Shown here: positions 1-11,767 of the stretch, piece after piece
How the letters are laid out: each line of letters opens with the position of its first letter
Position numbering within the stretch: the first letter of the stretch is position 1
Assembly (NCBI GenBank): GCA_015680685.1
Contig: MNCI01025132.1
Span: forward strand, 435,602-499,601
DNA from: Gnetum montanum
Taxonomy: Eukaryota; Streptophyta; Gnetopsida; Gnetales; Gnetaceae
Direction: 5' to 3'
Length of the DNA: 64,000 bases
The notes under the pieces: model-generated
What the model was told of the DNA's origin: nothing
The model's database searches: none
Seen by the model: only the letters and a program-made list of their open reading frames with translations
Position numbers and translations under genes: made by a program

Positions 1-501
1 CCCAGTGTGCATCAACATCATTTTCAACTATTCACGCAAGGGGAGTTGTTGCAATTTTCTTCAACGATTTTTCACGCTTTTTGCACCTACCATTTAACCA
101 TCCATATCTTGCACGTTAATGCTCCAATTCTCCTTCCAATCAAACCTACTTAAACTTGAAGTGTTTAACTCGGTTATGGAAAAAGGGTACACTTCAAGTT
201 GCACATAACTTTTCTGAAATTTGCTATTGCCCGAAGGATATCATAAGGGTAAGTGATCTTAAGAAATGCTAAGAACTTATGTCAAACTAATTTTATTCCT
301 TCACTCAAACCATGAAAATTATTATTGGAGCCACCAGATCAAATTAGGCTTGACATTAAAAATTTTAAGAGGATTTCCTTGAAAATTTCTAACTCTGGAA
401 TCACACTAAGCAAGAATTCAAAATTCATTAAAGGTAATGAGTAAGGTATAGGATAATTAAATTTTATTAAATGACCTTACTAAAAATTGATCCCAATGTG
501 A

Positions 502-3300
502 TTACAAATGGTGCCTAAATGAGGACAATAAGGAGGACCCTCTCAAGGTGCATCCAAACGCCCAAGGAGAGGCAGAGTCTAAGGACCTTCCACAAAACAT
601 GTAGAGTAGGAGGCACAATCATTTAGCATCCATCAAGAAACCCCTATTACTGCATAATCTAGGAAAGCAGAAGGTGGAGAAGGTAGGGCACCTGAATAGG
701 GACAACATCTCACATTGTCCCCAAAATGTGTTCAGGAAATTTGGGAAAGGTCCACATCAACTATAGTGATCATGAAACTCAATTTTGGACCTTTTACTAA
801 ATTTTCCCTAGAGTTAGTTAGAGATCAACTCAAAGGATCTCCATTATGGCATGTTCTCCCAGAGAGTGGTGAATGGTAATAGGGGGAGACTTACCAATTT
901 TGGCATAATAAAGAAGAAGGCACCACTACTAACATTGGTGGGATTTCAGTTGATTTCTAGGCTAAGGCCATTTCGAAAGTTCTGAACCTTCTGAATACAA
1001 GTCATAAAGTTGCTCATCTATCCATTTATTTCGATGCTAATGCACGAAAAATATGGCTAAAGAGGGCATACATCAAGGAGGAAAAAACATATAGGGAACT
1101 CGCCCTTGAAGAGAGAATCTATTTCAAAATTGGCACCTATCACAATTTTCCAACAAAAGGACTAAACAGGATCTCCACCTATGCGGCTAGAGGAAGAGCA
1201 ATCTTGATGAGCAAGGTTGATGCTAACCTGCCCCATTTATATCTAACAAAAATATTGAGGCGGTTTGAAGAATGTAAGATGAGGAAGTTTGCATTTCCTT
1301 TCCCCTATCTAATTAGGAAGTTGTGCCAATATGCTAGAATTCTGGGGTACACTAATGACATCCCAAAAAAAGCTCAAAATGCCTCATATGCTAAATTATT
1401 GAAGCCACCAGCACCAAGGAAAGATGCAGGTGAAACATTGGAGCTTAAGTAAGAGCAGATGGTTGGGCCCATTGCACCTCAAATAGCAGGGCCTAGCCAA
1501 CTTTCAGACACAATGCCCAATTAATAATAGGAAGCAAGGCCCAACACATAACCCATAGGCTAGCAGGACCAACCGCCATCACCATTGTAAGATTATCGAC
1601 CGTCGATGAGCCATCTCAGGGCTATCATAGAAACGGTCAATTGGGGAAGTTGTCATGAGGCTAACCTCTTCAAAGTCATTGACGATGCTATACAACCCAC
1701 GATCTCGATTGATCACACATGGGATGAGGTTTTCATACAAACAGGAGGAGTGGAATCACATTGGTCACAACAGATCTTTGGAAACGCTACATCTTTTCAA
1801 GTGTAATTAGAAACTAGTGAAGGTGCTATAGTAGTGGTTATGTAACACCAGGATGCAACCAGAGTAGCAGAAGTGGTCACAAACCACATCAAAAAATGAT
1901 TTAATGTCCCTGTTGTGCCACCAACAAATCTCACAGGAGCACGTGATGCTCAAGTCTTAGCCAATCCCTCGATGACCCCTGTAGAACATAAGGATGCTCT
2001 GGATCGATTGCTACAAATAGGACAGGTAATGACATCCTTGTTTGACATTCCTTAAGATGTCATAGTAGTAGAATTAGACCTCATTTCCACGAAAGTAAAG
2101 CTAGTCATGGTTGAGGTTAGGATCGAACATGTAGAAGATGAGTTGAGAAAACTCCAAGAGAAGTTTGTCGCCCTACAAGCCGCACAGCGAGATCCATCCC
2201 AACTTATCCCAGCCGACTAGCTAGAGTTATTTCAAATGGAGCAACTAAATAAATTATTAGAGGAGAATAAAAGGGTGGTAATGGAGAAAGAGAAGGCTGA
2301 TTGGGATTCTTCAAAAGCACAAGCCCAAACGTATGCACATGCAAAAGTACTCAAGGCCTTACAAGAAGAAAATAAACTCCTTGTTGCCGAGAATTTTCAG
2401 TTGACCATACAAAAGAATGTTCTCGAAGAGAATTTCTAGCAAATGCAAGAATAATTAATAAGGGTCAACCAAGACATGAATTACTTAACCAAAGAAAATA
2501 GGGCCCTCTCAATGGAGGAGGTACACGCTATTTATCAGAAGACGACCATTGAAATAAGCGTGTGGCAGAATGAAGCTAAGAGACATAAAAAATTGAAGGA
2601 ACATTTCTAAGAATAGGTGGAGATGTACAAGAAGATCATTGAAAAGGAGATCCATATGACTAAGACCCATATAAATGCTTTCAGTGCTCAAGACACTAAC
2701 TGGCGGGCCATATTGGACACCTACACCTTCACCCACCAAGCAAAACTAAAAGGTTGGAACCTACAGATCTAAGATCTCACTGAATACATGGAGTTGGCAA
2801 ACCTACGGTATGCCAACTTAGCCATGTTAATAGCAGGACGCTTGAGGATAGAATTGGAAAAGTAGGTAGCTACCACCTACGGTAAATATGAAGCAAAATT
2901 TGCTGAACATAAAAAGACATTGTAGAAATTGGAGGTAGCAAATTCTAAGTTAGAGGTGGTCAAAGCCAGCTACCAAGGCTAGCAAGATGTTGCGGAAAAT
3001 TTGGCTTAATAGCTCATGAATTATCAAGAATGTAGAGACAAAGCCAGAGCCTACGAAGAGGAATAAGGGTTGTTTGCAGCTTGGTACGTCAAGCCCAATC
3101 AAATGTTTCCGTAACTACCGTGCCCATAAGAGGTGCTGACTTTGTCAAATATTGGAACATTAACATGGACAACACACAATCCCCAAACCGAAGAAGAAAA
3201 GCTTTAGGTGCTTCTTCAGAAGTATTCATTTGCAAAGCCTGGAGCATAAGATAAGGGGAAGAAGCCCATGGAGGAGCCACCACCACCAAGAACCACATGA
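502..3300 (+). pseudogene. Decayed ORF in the env position (plant-transposon domain plus coiled coil)
   Basis: One frame runs from ATG 502 to TGA 3298-3300, about 930 codons, with roughly 35 in-frame stops but no frameshift that I can find. Many stops sit where Gln or Trp codons are expected (CAA/CAG to TAA/TAG, TGG to TAG). Codons at about 1080-1330 (ERIYFKIGTYHNFP, LPHLYLTKIL, FPFPYLIRKLC) resemble the putative plant transposon protein domain found in the extra ORF of Athila-type elements. From about 2130 to 3080 the product is rich in Glu, Lys, Leu and Gln heptads, which predicts a long coiled coil. The C-terminus is a Pro-rich tail. The homologue in E3 (35107-37867) shares several stops. 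The function is unknown, and the domain match is from memory of the family pattern, so it is moderate. Confidence 0.6.
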
Positions 3301-3486
3301 GTTCCAAAAATTTTATTTTTTGTATTCTGTGTTGGTGTTCTAATTTTGTTTTTAATTCCACACTGCAGCATGAAATAATTCATAGTTAGTCCATAATCCC
3401 ATATCTATCCATTGTGTAATCAAATAAACTCATTCTCATTTTGTTTGTTTGACTTGAGGACGAGTTATTATTCAATCGTGGGGGTA

Positions 3487-4294
3487 TGATGAATCATGGT
3501 TTGCCAAGCCCCGATATCGGATACTGTGATATCGTGATTCCTGTGTTAGCCTATAAATATAGCACTCAGGTGCATAAGAAGAGAGTCTTTGGTAAGTCTT
3601 TAGGGTCGAGTCTTTTTGTCATTTTTTAGTTAGTTTTCAATTCCTTTTCCCAAGTGCATGCCCACAGTGTGATGTTTGTAATTGTACGAAACCTTTATTT
3701 GAGTGTGATGTACTTGGAAACGTACACAATTGGCAGTAAAGATCGAGATTACTCCATCATTGTAGCATTCACTTAGTTTTTAATTATTTAATTGTTAATT
3801 ATTATTTATTATTTTCTTAGTTAATATTACTTTATCAACATTTACTATTCCTCTTGTTAATGCGGAATGAGTACATCTTAATCATGAACATTCAAGTGTA
3901 ACTACTTGGTAACCTAGTAGCATATCTAGTAGTGCTCAAGTAATGTGCACTTGGTAATCACAGAAGTAGTATACAAGGTCCAAGATGTGTACGGATGATT
4001 AAAGGTGGATGCTCATCACACTTAAGCTAGTTTAGATTTTACTTCATATTACTTATTAGCTTAATCAAGATTATTGTTCATTGTCTCTAGGAGTAGCCTA
4101 GTGTTAGAAATCACATCATACACCTCACTCTAGACTAAACCATACATGACAAAGTAAATACTAGTCCAGGTGGGAAGACAGTGAACTGCGATCAACGTAT
4201 AACTGTTTAGGTGCCACAACTAGTTCGTCCATGGAGTTCGACCAAATCATGTATACACGCTCGTATTTGTATGGTTGAGCGTAGGGGTGCCTCG
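3487..4294 (+). repeat. 3' LTR of E1 (family C), right end truncated
   Basis: The LTR starts TGATGAATCATGG directly after the purine tract. It carries GATATCG palindromes at 3520-3540, a TATA box TATAAATA at 3552-3559 and the conserved 3' block reading ATGGTTGAGCGTAGGGGTGC at 4271-4290. Its expected end (TCGCCACTCATCA) is missing after 4294. It is homologous on the opposite strand to 34143-34941, 41896-42727 and 62937-63651. Confidence 0.85.
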
Positions 4295-5453
4295 AAGGAA
4301 GTTCAAGATAACTTTGACAAAAAGACAACTATTTACTTTTAAGTTTTTAAAAATAAAACTTATGTATCAATAAAATGCAAAATTAAAGCAAACAATAGTT
4401 GACAACTTAGATAGTATTAATCTAACTTCAGAAGTAAAACGGGTTCTATGTTTAATCCATAGCACATAGACCTTAGTTCATAAAAAAATAACAAAATGAA
4501 ATGACAACTTAGCTAAAAATGAGCACAAATGGAACAACTTCTAGTGCAACCTTGTCTATCAGTGCTTGCAAGAAGTATACCTCTTCTAACGAGTCTACAA
4601 CCTCCAACCGTTGAATCTGCCCACCACTCTACCTTGAACTACCTCTAGAAGAGCCAACGAACAAGTACTAAAAGTAAGAGTGAACCATGGGATTTCCACT
4701 GTGACTTGCCTAAGAGAAACCCCCACCACCATAGCTAACTTTTTGCTTCCTCTGTGTCTATCCTCTTTTCTTGCCAAGGAATTTATAAGGACCAGTCTGG
4801 CACATGAGGAACCACCACCTATGCATAACAGCCATGGTAATTACTACCCACATGTAACATCCCTTGTAACGTCCACTGCCACCAAATTTTAGAAAGGGTT
4901 CTTGGGATTTCCTCCTCTTGCTTCTCCCTTCTATTGTTGCTTCAACTTCTCCCGTTCTGCTTCCCACAGAATCTACCAAAAAAGAGAAAGATGAACAGAC
5001 AAGGAACACTAAACGTTTATTTTACCTTAATTTATTTAATGATTTTCAAAGAAACATCACTTTTATTATCAAGGGCTTGTATTATCATAATGATAAAATG
5101 GATAATAACTACTAGATTAAAGAGAGATTATTAAAACTTATAAAGGTTCATCCTAAAAAGGTGATATGCAGAATCAAAGCCATGAAAGCAGGAAAGGAAA
5201 CTACCTGAAAGAATTTAAAATAAAAAAACATAAAAAAAAAAGAATTAGCCACCCAATGTTTGTGAAACTGTTGTCCCTTTGTCCTGCATGTTGTCTTTTT
5301 CACTGGAGTTGCAAAGGTTTAGTGGATACTTCCCTTTTATTCTTGGTCTTCATGCCAACAAATTTGGCAAATCAAATCATTGCAGAAATGGCAGATAATG
5401 GCCAACATCCAACTCATGTAGCAGCCACTTAGAATAAGCACCTCTGACCAAAC
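4295..5453. other. No gene recognised
   Basis: This is AT-rich sequence between E1 and the solo LTR. Short overlapping open frames occur on both strands between 4595 and 5432 (none over 90 codons), but none has a recognisable domain, a consistent splice structure or a copy elsewhere in the window. A weak basic, RGRSKRRK-like stretch on the minus strand near 4900 is not enough to call a gene. It may be old transposon DNA. Confidence 0.4.
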
Positions 5454-5458
5454 ATTAC

Positions 5459-6209
5459 TCATGAGTCGCAATATCGCATCCTGCCTCATCTTCTATAAAT
5501 AAGAGGCAGTGCCCTTGGTTCCAAGGCAGTTAGACTTAGACCCTTAGCTAGACTCTTGCAGTTTTGTCATTCCAAAGTTAGAATTATTTCTGTGTGCCCG
5601 CAGTAGGAGTCGTAGAGTGAACGGATCTTTAGTCGAACAATTTGTACCTATGCACAATTTTGTGTACGACAATAAAGACAAACTTTATAATAAACATTGC
5701 AGCATATAGATTAAGATAATTAGTAATTAATTATTGTTTAATGCTCTCCTAGTTAATTAATATCTCTCTCAACCTTCAACCCCCTTAGTCAAATATACTC
5801 AATACGACCGCTTCGAGCATGCGTGTAGCGCTTGGTAACCCAGTAACGATTAGCGTTTGGTAATCCCAGTAGCGTTGCACTAGTTCAAGATGTGTACGAC
5901 AAGTGGGAACAAATACTGGTGTTACGAACATTTAGAAACTAGTTAATGTAAGTTAGCCACTTAGTTCTCTCTCCCTCTCCTTTATTAGCAGAAGACATTA
6001 AAAAGTACAAAAGCTATAAAAATCATATACCTCAAGTTTACTTAACCATACAACCGTGACAATACAAGTAAGTTTGGGAAGACAACAATTGATTAACCCT
6101 GAGTGTCCCATTAAGGAGCCTAAGCACTTAGTCCTTGGAGTTCGACCAGATCGTGCGTGAAACGCTTGTATTCGTATGGTTGAGTGTAGGGGTACCTCAC
6201 CACTCATCA
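5459..6209 (+). repeat. Solo LTR (family B) with 5-base target duplication
   Basis: A complete 751-base LTR stands alone, flanked by the direct repeat ATTAC at 5454-5458 and 6210-6214. It begins TCATGAGTCGC, where relatives have TGATGAG, so one terminal base has changed, and it ends CCACTCATCA. It has TATAAATA at 5494-5501 and an AATAAAG motif near 5671. It is nearly collinear with the LTRs of E4 (43792-44660, 52938-53724). No internal sequence is present, so it is the product of LTR-LTR recombination after insertion. Confidence 0.93.
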
Positions 6210-7198
6210 ATTACCATGAAAATGCACCAAGCCACATTCTCCAACGTTACTTCCATTGTTTTCATGGCAGTTACTATTGTATTTTTGAAAGATTCTAGGT
6301 TTGTAACCTCAATAAACAACAGTAGAATGGCATGGATGGCCAGAGACGTTGAAAACGGTACTTTCTTATTTATATTTTGAGCATTAATAGTTAAGGATTT
6401 AAACTTGTTAAGTACCTATGTTGAATGCATTGAGAGGTAACTGTCAACATTGCTTGGAATCCTTTTTTAAAACAAAGATGTTAAGAATGCAAACCAATGC
6501 ATCTTCCAGAATTAAATTCTAAATTCACCATTCTATATTCCATGTACCTACCTACCTATTGTTGTTGCGTGTACCTTGCTTTATCTGTGTTGTTATTACA
6601 ATTAATTTGCACTGGGTAATAACCTCTAGAATTTCTAATTGTTATTGGATTGGAACTTAAAGTTCATGACCTCGTGCAATAGCATAGAAGATGTTGGTAT
6701 CAACATGACTATGGCGTCCCTCTTATCAACGTAGAATAAGAGTACTTGGTTTTGCCCATTTATAAGCACTTGAGATTTTATGTTGAAACATCACATGCTA
6801 ATAGATGTGATTAATACTGAACATATTGTATTTGAAAAAGTAGGTACATAGAAGACTGGCGGGCCCTTTTGTTGATTTGAATTGAGCGTAACATTATCCA
6901 CGAAGCAGCCTAGTAACGCAAGTTGCTATTTGAATTGTGTTTCAAATGGCACGTGAAGCCTGTCGCCTTATCCATGACCAACGCACCAACAACAACAACA
7001 ATTCAATGGCAGAGGGGACCATACCAAGATATTATTATTCACTCATGCAAAACAAAATCACACAAAAGCATCATCATATCATATAATAGGATAGTGCGTA
7101 GCATTGTTGACAGTGGGCAGATTCCTGCTTTTACGTGTTTTGTATCGTTGGTCGTTTTCTCAGCTGGGAGCATGAATTATCATCGTTGATACACATAT

Positions 7199-7220
7199 AA
7201 ATAATAATAATAATAATAAT
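7199..7220. repeat. (AAT)n microsatellite
   Basis: About seven AAT units, followed by a GGA-rich run (7225-7242). Confidence 0.85.
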
Positions 7221-7739
7221 CAGGTGGAGGAGGAGGAGGAGAGTAAGTGGCATTTTTTTAGAAAAAAAAGAAAAGAAAAGAAATGCTGAGGTGAGCCCTA
7301 GAAAGATAGCATGACGTCTAGTCCACGACAAAACAGATAAAACAAACAAACACAAATAAGCATTTCTTCCACAACTGACGAGGTGCATGAATAGGAACGA
7401 AGAAGCCACTGCGCACTTTCCTTTGGAGCCCGCATTGTTGCGCCAGGGGAGATGAATGAGCGGCAACACAGTAACACGTACATGTTCCCCTATTATATCA
7501 TATATCCTTCGCTCCTAATTTTCATGTGCTGCTGCTATCGTGGCTCATGGGCAGCTAGCTACCTCAATTTCTTGTAAAACACCGTTGTCTCACGGACACT
7601 AGCACTCGTAGTTGTTGTTGTTGTGGTTGAAAAGGCGCCAACACTCGACCCAGAAACGGAACGGAATATTCAAATGACACAACAAAAAACACCAACCTCC
7701 TCCAGCAAGTTGGGAATCATATCGTAATAATAACAATAC

Positions 7740-7790
7740 TGGAACCGGAACCGGCACCGGCACTGGCATTGGCATTGGCACTGGCACTGC
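7740..7790. repeat. Imperfect hexamer repeat (GGAACC / GGCACT / GGCATT)
   Basis: Tandem six-base units of changing sequence. Read on the minus strand they give alternating Val-Pro and Met-Pro, which makes a short open frame with no other support. Confidence 0.75.
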
Positions 7791-7832
7791 CATGACGCTT
7801 GATGACATAAAAAACGCGCAAATTGCGATATG

Positions 7833-7859
7833 CTTAATGATAATGATAATGATAATAAT
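7833..7859. repeat. (ATAATG)n microsatellite
   Basis: Tandem AATGAT / AATAAT units. Confidence 0.75.
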
Positions 7860-7978
7860 GCAAAATTTAATTAAATGTCCACTGGTGGTCGCCCAGTTTC
7901 CATGCTCCTTCCTGCATGAGGGACCATTACAGTAAAGCAGACCAGACTACGAGAGCACAGACGCCCTCTTGACCAGGA

Positions 7979-8006
7979 TCTGGACCTGGACCTGGACCTG
8001 GACCCA
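7979..8006. repeat. (CTGGAC)n hexanucleotide repeat
   Basis: Four tandem copies of CTGGAC, the last slightly changed. Confidence 0.85.
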
Positions 8007-9225
8007 TGCCAGCACTACCCTTCCGTGCCGATACTGCTTTTGCGAGTCCTAGCAAATTTGTTGCCGTTTAATTTACTTATCATTTGCAAACGCCACAATT
8101 TCAAAAATCTCCGCCAACGGGGTCCTACTTGCAGGAAATGAACGGCTTTTCGTTGTTTTTTTTAAGCACCAAATCCCGGTTCTCTCCTGGCCCGGTCTCA
8201 GTTGAGAGTTGCTAAACCCAGGAACTACCTGAATAATATTTTTATATCCTCTCATCAATCAACGGCTTCTCGGGTAAGAGTTTTTTAAACAATGAAGTTT
8301 AAGCAAGAGATTCTCGTTGTTGTTCTGTAACTTCTTTTTTTTTAAAAAAAATAAATTGTTAGGTTGTTCCTTCCGCTTATGGTTAGTGTTGTGCTGGTTG
8401 CGCATCGCTGGCGAGAAAAATGTATCCTGTATACCTGCAAAAATTGGCGCTGTTCCGTGATAACAACAAATTTATAATCGTGACAACATTTGCGAAGTTT
8501 TGAATTCACTTGTCGGAAATGAATATCTTTAAAATTAAGGTTCGAGATACGATTCGCACGAAAGGATAAGAGCATACAAGTTATATACAAATACGCACGA
8601 GTGCACGCCAAATTTGGGAATTGTTGTTCCAGGCCTGGAAAACCAAGGCACGTCCCTTGCCTGCCTACTTTTCTGCTACCACGAGAAATCACATCTGGGA
8701 AAGACGTAGCTTTAGTTTTCTTTCCTTATAATGAAAAAGTCAAAGTCGTCAAGGCGGCCTCGTGGGCAGGATTAGGCTGTGGATGTGCCTGGATGTGAAC
8801 CTGAACGCGGAATGTGGAATTTGAAATGTGGCTGTGAACATACTAACCACAGCAAAATGCAGCCACAGTAAACAAACGTGGAAATTCATCTATGATTCTC
8901 AATCGATGTTAGCTAATCTGTGCCTCATTGACCTGGTCCTTCCGTGGTTGAATCACCTACCACAGCAAAAAACAGAGAAAACAGATACAGATACAGCAAC
9001 AGCAACATAAACGTATCAGCCACATCACCCAATTGCAGCAAACACCGAAGCCGTCGCAATTGACTTGACACTTCTCCCTGCAAATGCAGCGTTGACTTTC
9101 TTAAAAATGTCCGTCAGCTGCAAACGGATTGGACCGAAATTTCTGGGTGCTGCGTTAGATCTTTTTCGCTTAATTTTATTACAAGTCGGTAGATGTTTTC
9201 GCTTCTGAGAAACGAAACGGCAATT

Positions 9226-9348
9226 AAATACTCGGAAAACTCGCGCTTTCTTTCGAACGGCCCCTCGTCTGTTATAATTACTTTTTTAAATACTCGGAAA
9301 ACTCGCGCTTTCTTTCGAACGGCCCCTTGTCTGTTATAATTACTTTTT
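9226..9348. repeat. 62-base tandem duplication
   Basis: Two adjacent copies (9226-9287 and 9288-9348) each contain TACTCGGAAAACTCGCGC, TTTCGAACGGCCCC and GTTATAATTACTTTTT. They differ by about one substitution (CTCGTCT against CTTGTCT) and one T in a homopolymer, so the duplication is recent compared with the surrounding decay. Confidence 0.92.
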
Positions 9349-10123
9349 AAATAAAAATTGATAGATTGACAAGGGTCCTTGAGAAACTGAATTCATTAGT
9401 TGTTGGCGATTCGTGTTCAGAAACAACGTGCTTCTTCCTTAACCACAAAATGCGACTTACGAAAATCCGACGAAAGGTACCTAACATAGATGCTCAGAGA
9501 CTTATCCACCCTGCACCGTCATTTATAATTCATTATGTTAATGTAAATTGAAAAAATAAATACTCGTGAAAAGTCACGATGTTCTCTTTAAGCATTGTAT
9601 TATACCTAATCTTTGATATATATATATATATATACGTATCATCATTATGTTACCTCTGTTCCATCCCATATACATACGTAGAAGAGCTTTCCTGTCAAAT
9701 GAGGTTAACCAAAAAAATTATATTTATGACGAAAATTTATTTTGATAATATTATTTATATGTATATTGAAAATCAAATAATATTATTATACAAAAATAAT
9801 AACACTGAATAAATATAAGAACTTTGCTACTGTTTCTTAAATATACTAATATAAGTTATAAATTTATGGCCATTATATTATTAAAGCAATGGCAAATGCA
9901 ATTAGCTAATTGATTATAAACAATTCATGAAATTATTACAAACCGAAAGACCTTTGCATAACACAAATTAGATTTTAATTTTCTTGTTAAATTAAAGGAC
10001 TTGTAATTAGTTTATGCTACTTACTAGATTTGGAGTACTACTAACACTTACTGTTTGGATTACATCATCTCTAACAAATATATATTATTGTTTTGTAAAA
10101 TCTAAATAAGTAAAGGATGGTAA
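9349..10123. other. AT-rich sequence, no gene recognised
   Basis: A (TA)n run lies at 9616-9634. Otherwise the stretch is AT-rich with only short open frames, and I see no feature in it. Confidence 0.4.
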
Positions 10124-10273
10124 CTTTACATTAAAGGATTCTCAAGGGGATGCTAATACTCATCTTGCAAAGCCATGCTTCTAAGGGGATTGGTGGATGA
10201 GTGAATGCCTAAACTTTTAAGTGACTTCACCGAGGCTCAAGCCTAGGTGTTAAGACCTGAGAATCTTTACATT
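10124..10273. mobile_element. Small MITE-like element
   Basis: The direct repeat CTTTACATT occurs at 10124-10132 and 10265-10273. Just inside it are inverted repeats GATTCTCA (10137-10144) and TGAGAATC (10258-10265), so about 132 bases are bracketed as in a non-autonomous DNA transposon with a target duplication of 7-9 bases. The interior is non-coding. The inverted repeats are short and partly overlap the direct repeat, so the exact ends are uncertain. A SINE-like origin is a weaker alternative because a loose B-box (GGCTCAAGCC) is present. Confidence 0.45.
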
Positions 10274-11515
10274 GAATTATTAAAATAGAAATTGCAAATG
10301 TCAATGCAAAAGGTATAAAAAAACCAACATAAGGTAGCCATCTTTTTATTTATTTTCCACATATACGATTCAAGTTACTAAACCAAATGAGAATGAGTTG
10401 GTTTCTGAGCTCATTTTACTTGAATTTGTATTTCAAACTTTCATTTTAAATAACCTTACAACTAAATGGAACTCTACAAATGATATAATTTATAAAAGAG
10501 ATTAACCCAAGTTTTTAAAAAATAGTTTACCAATAAAATGATAACAAATTTCTTTGAACTCCATAATATTCTTCATTCTTGTGCAAAGAGAAATATCATT
10601 AAAGCCTCCTTAATATAGTATGAAAGTTACATAATTATTCAATGGGTTCATCTACCAACCCTCTTAGGACCTTGCTTAGCGGGATGAGCATTGTGGCTCT
10701 CAATGAGGATCCTTTTTTTATAAGAAAAATTGAATATTACATTAATTTAATTTGCTACAATCATTTTGGTGTGCAAAATAAGTATTAAGGTAAACCTTTT
10801 TATATTTTTATCAAATTGATGATGATGATGATTTGATGATAGTGTTATACTTAAAAAGAATATATTCTACCATTTAAAAATAAGCTCGTGTGTTTACAAA
10901 TAGTATTAAAAGCAAATACATCATCCATGGTCATCTTAGCCTTATTTCATGTTTAATTATAAATAAGTAAATCAAAAATTTCCATAAGAAAACCAATTAT
11001 AATAAGTTTTACATAACTCAATACTTGTGTTACACTTTTATCTGAAAAATAATTATAAATAATTTGATTTTAAAATATTTAAACTTTATAAATAATGAAA
11101 AAATATCAATGTTGCATCCATCTCATGAACGGTTAGGGAGGTAGACATTCCATTTAGAAAACCTTAAACATGCAGTAGAATGTTATTGGAGCAACGCATA
11201 AAACATAATAAAATGAAACCAGGTAAACGCAATGCTAAACAGGAATAATTTAACGTTAGTGAAAATTCAGTCCCTTCACAAGATGGCACCAGCAACGTCT
11301 CTGTCACGTGGGAAACTGAGCGGAATGGAACTTGCCGTTGAAAAAAAAGGAGAAGAAAGGATAAGCCTTAACGTTTGAAAGCCCGCCGACAGCGAGGCTA
11401 TGTGCATTAGATTCTGCAACATAAAAGAAGCAGGCGTGGCGAAATGCCATTACAGGCCAAACCACGGCGGCTGATCTGGACGAGAACCTAAGACTGTTCA
11501 CAGAATTGAAAATTC
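10274..11515. other. AT-rich sequence downstream of the RAV-like gene, no feature recognised
   Basis: Mostly AT-rich with no supported coding region. A short (GAT)n run lies near 10818. Composition becomes less AT-rich from about 11240 towards the RAV-like gene. Confidence 0.4.
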
Positions 11516-11521
11516 AAATCG

Positions 11522-11527
11522 TTTATT
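11522..11527 (-). terminator. Possible polyadenylation signal of the RAV-like gene
   Basis: On the minus strand this reads AATAAA, about 240 bases after the TAA stop, a usual distance for a plant 3' UTR. There is no independent proof that it is used. Confidence 0.4.
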
Positions 11528-11767
11528 GTGCACAAGTTGGCGATGATGAGGGCGACAACAAGAGAGAAGGCTCATCCCGTGGGGATAAGCCCATGATCCG
11601 TCCCAATTGCGCCAATTTGGTTGCCACAGAGGCACAGACAAAGGCAAGGAATTGTTTTTTTTTTTAACATGCACTGTACAGTAGCAGCAGAAGAAGAGGT
11701 GAGAAGGGTCAAAAACAAAATGAAAATTACAGCAGCAGAAGAGTTGGTCCGGTTGGTTGCCGGGGGC

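Larger units (their letters stand above)
1..4294 (+). mobile_element. E1: 3' part of an Athila-like LTR retrotransposon (family C)
   Basis: The element runs in from the left window edge, so its 5' LTR, gag and any pol are not visible. What is seen is a long decayed open frame (502-3300), a purine-rich tract GTGGGGGTA at 3478-3486 and a 3' LTR from 3487. The same arrangement, with similar protein, lies on the minus strand in E3 (34143-37867), and its first part recurs at 62937-64000. The LTR loses its last bases at about 4294, where unrelated sequence starts, so the right end is truncated and no target duplication can be read. Family assignment rests on similarity to E3, which has both LTRs. 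Confidence 0.85.
6215..9225. other. Long stretch without a recognised gene
   Basis: No coding region, RNA gene or known transposon is supported here. Open frames are short, lack homologous motifs and several are produced by simple repeats (7199-7220, 7740-7790, 7833-7859, 7979-8006). Base composition is mixed and no long terminal or inverted repeats are visible. It could hold exons of an unrecognised gene or a non-coding transcript, but nothing in the sequence shows one. Confidence 0.4.

Noticed and set aside
4595-5115. Possible gene in overlapping frames on both strands
   Set aside because: Frames are short and conflict with each other, and no recognisable domain is present.
7599-7808. Minus-strand frame with Val-Pro and Met-Pro repeats
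   Set aside because: It is created by the hexamer repeat at 7740-7790. Nothing else supports a protein.
8342-8798. Overlapping frames of 65-116 codons on both strands
   Set aside because: No motif, no splice support and no homologous copy in the window.
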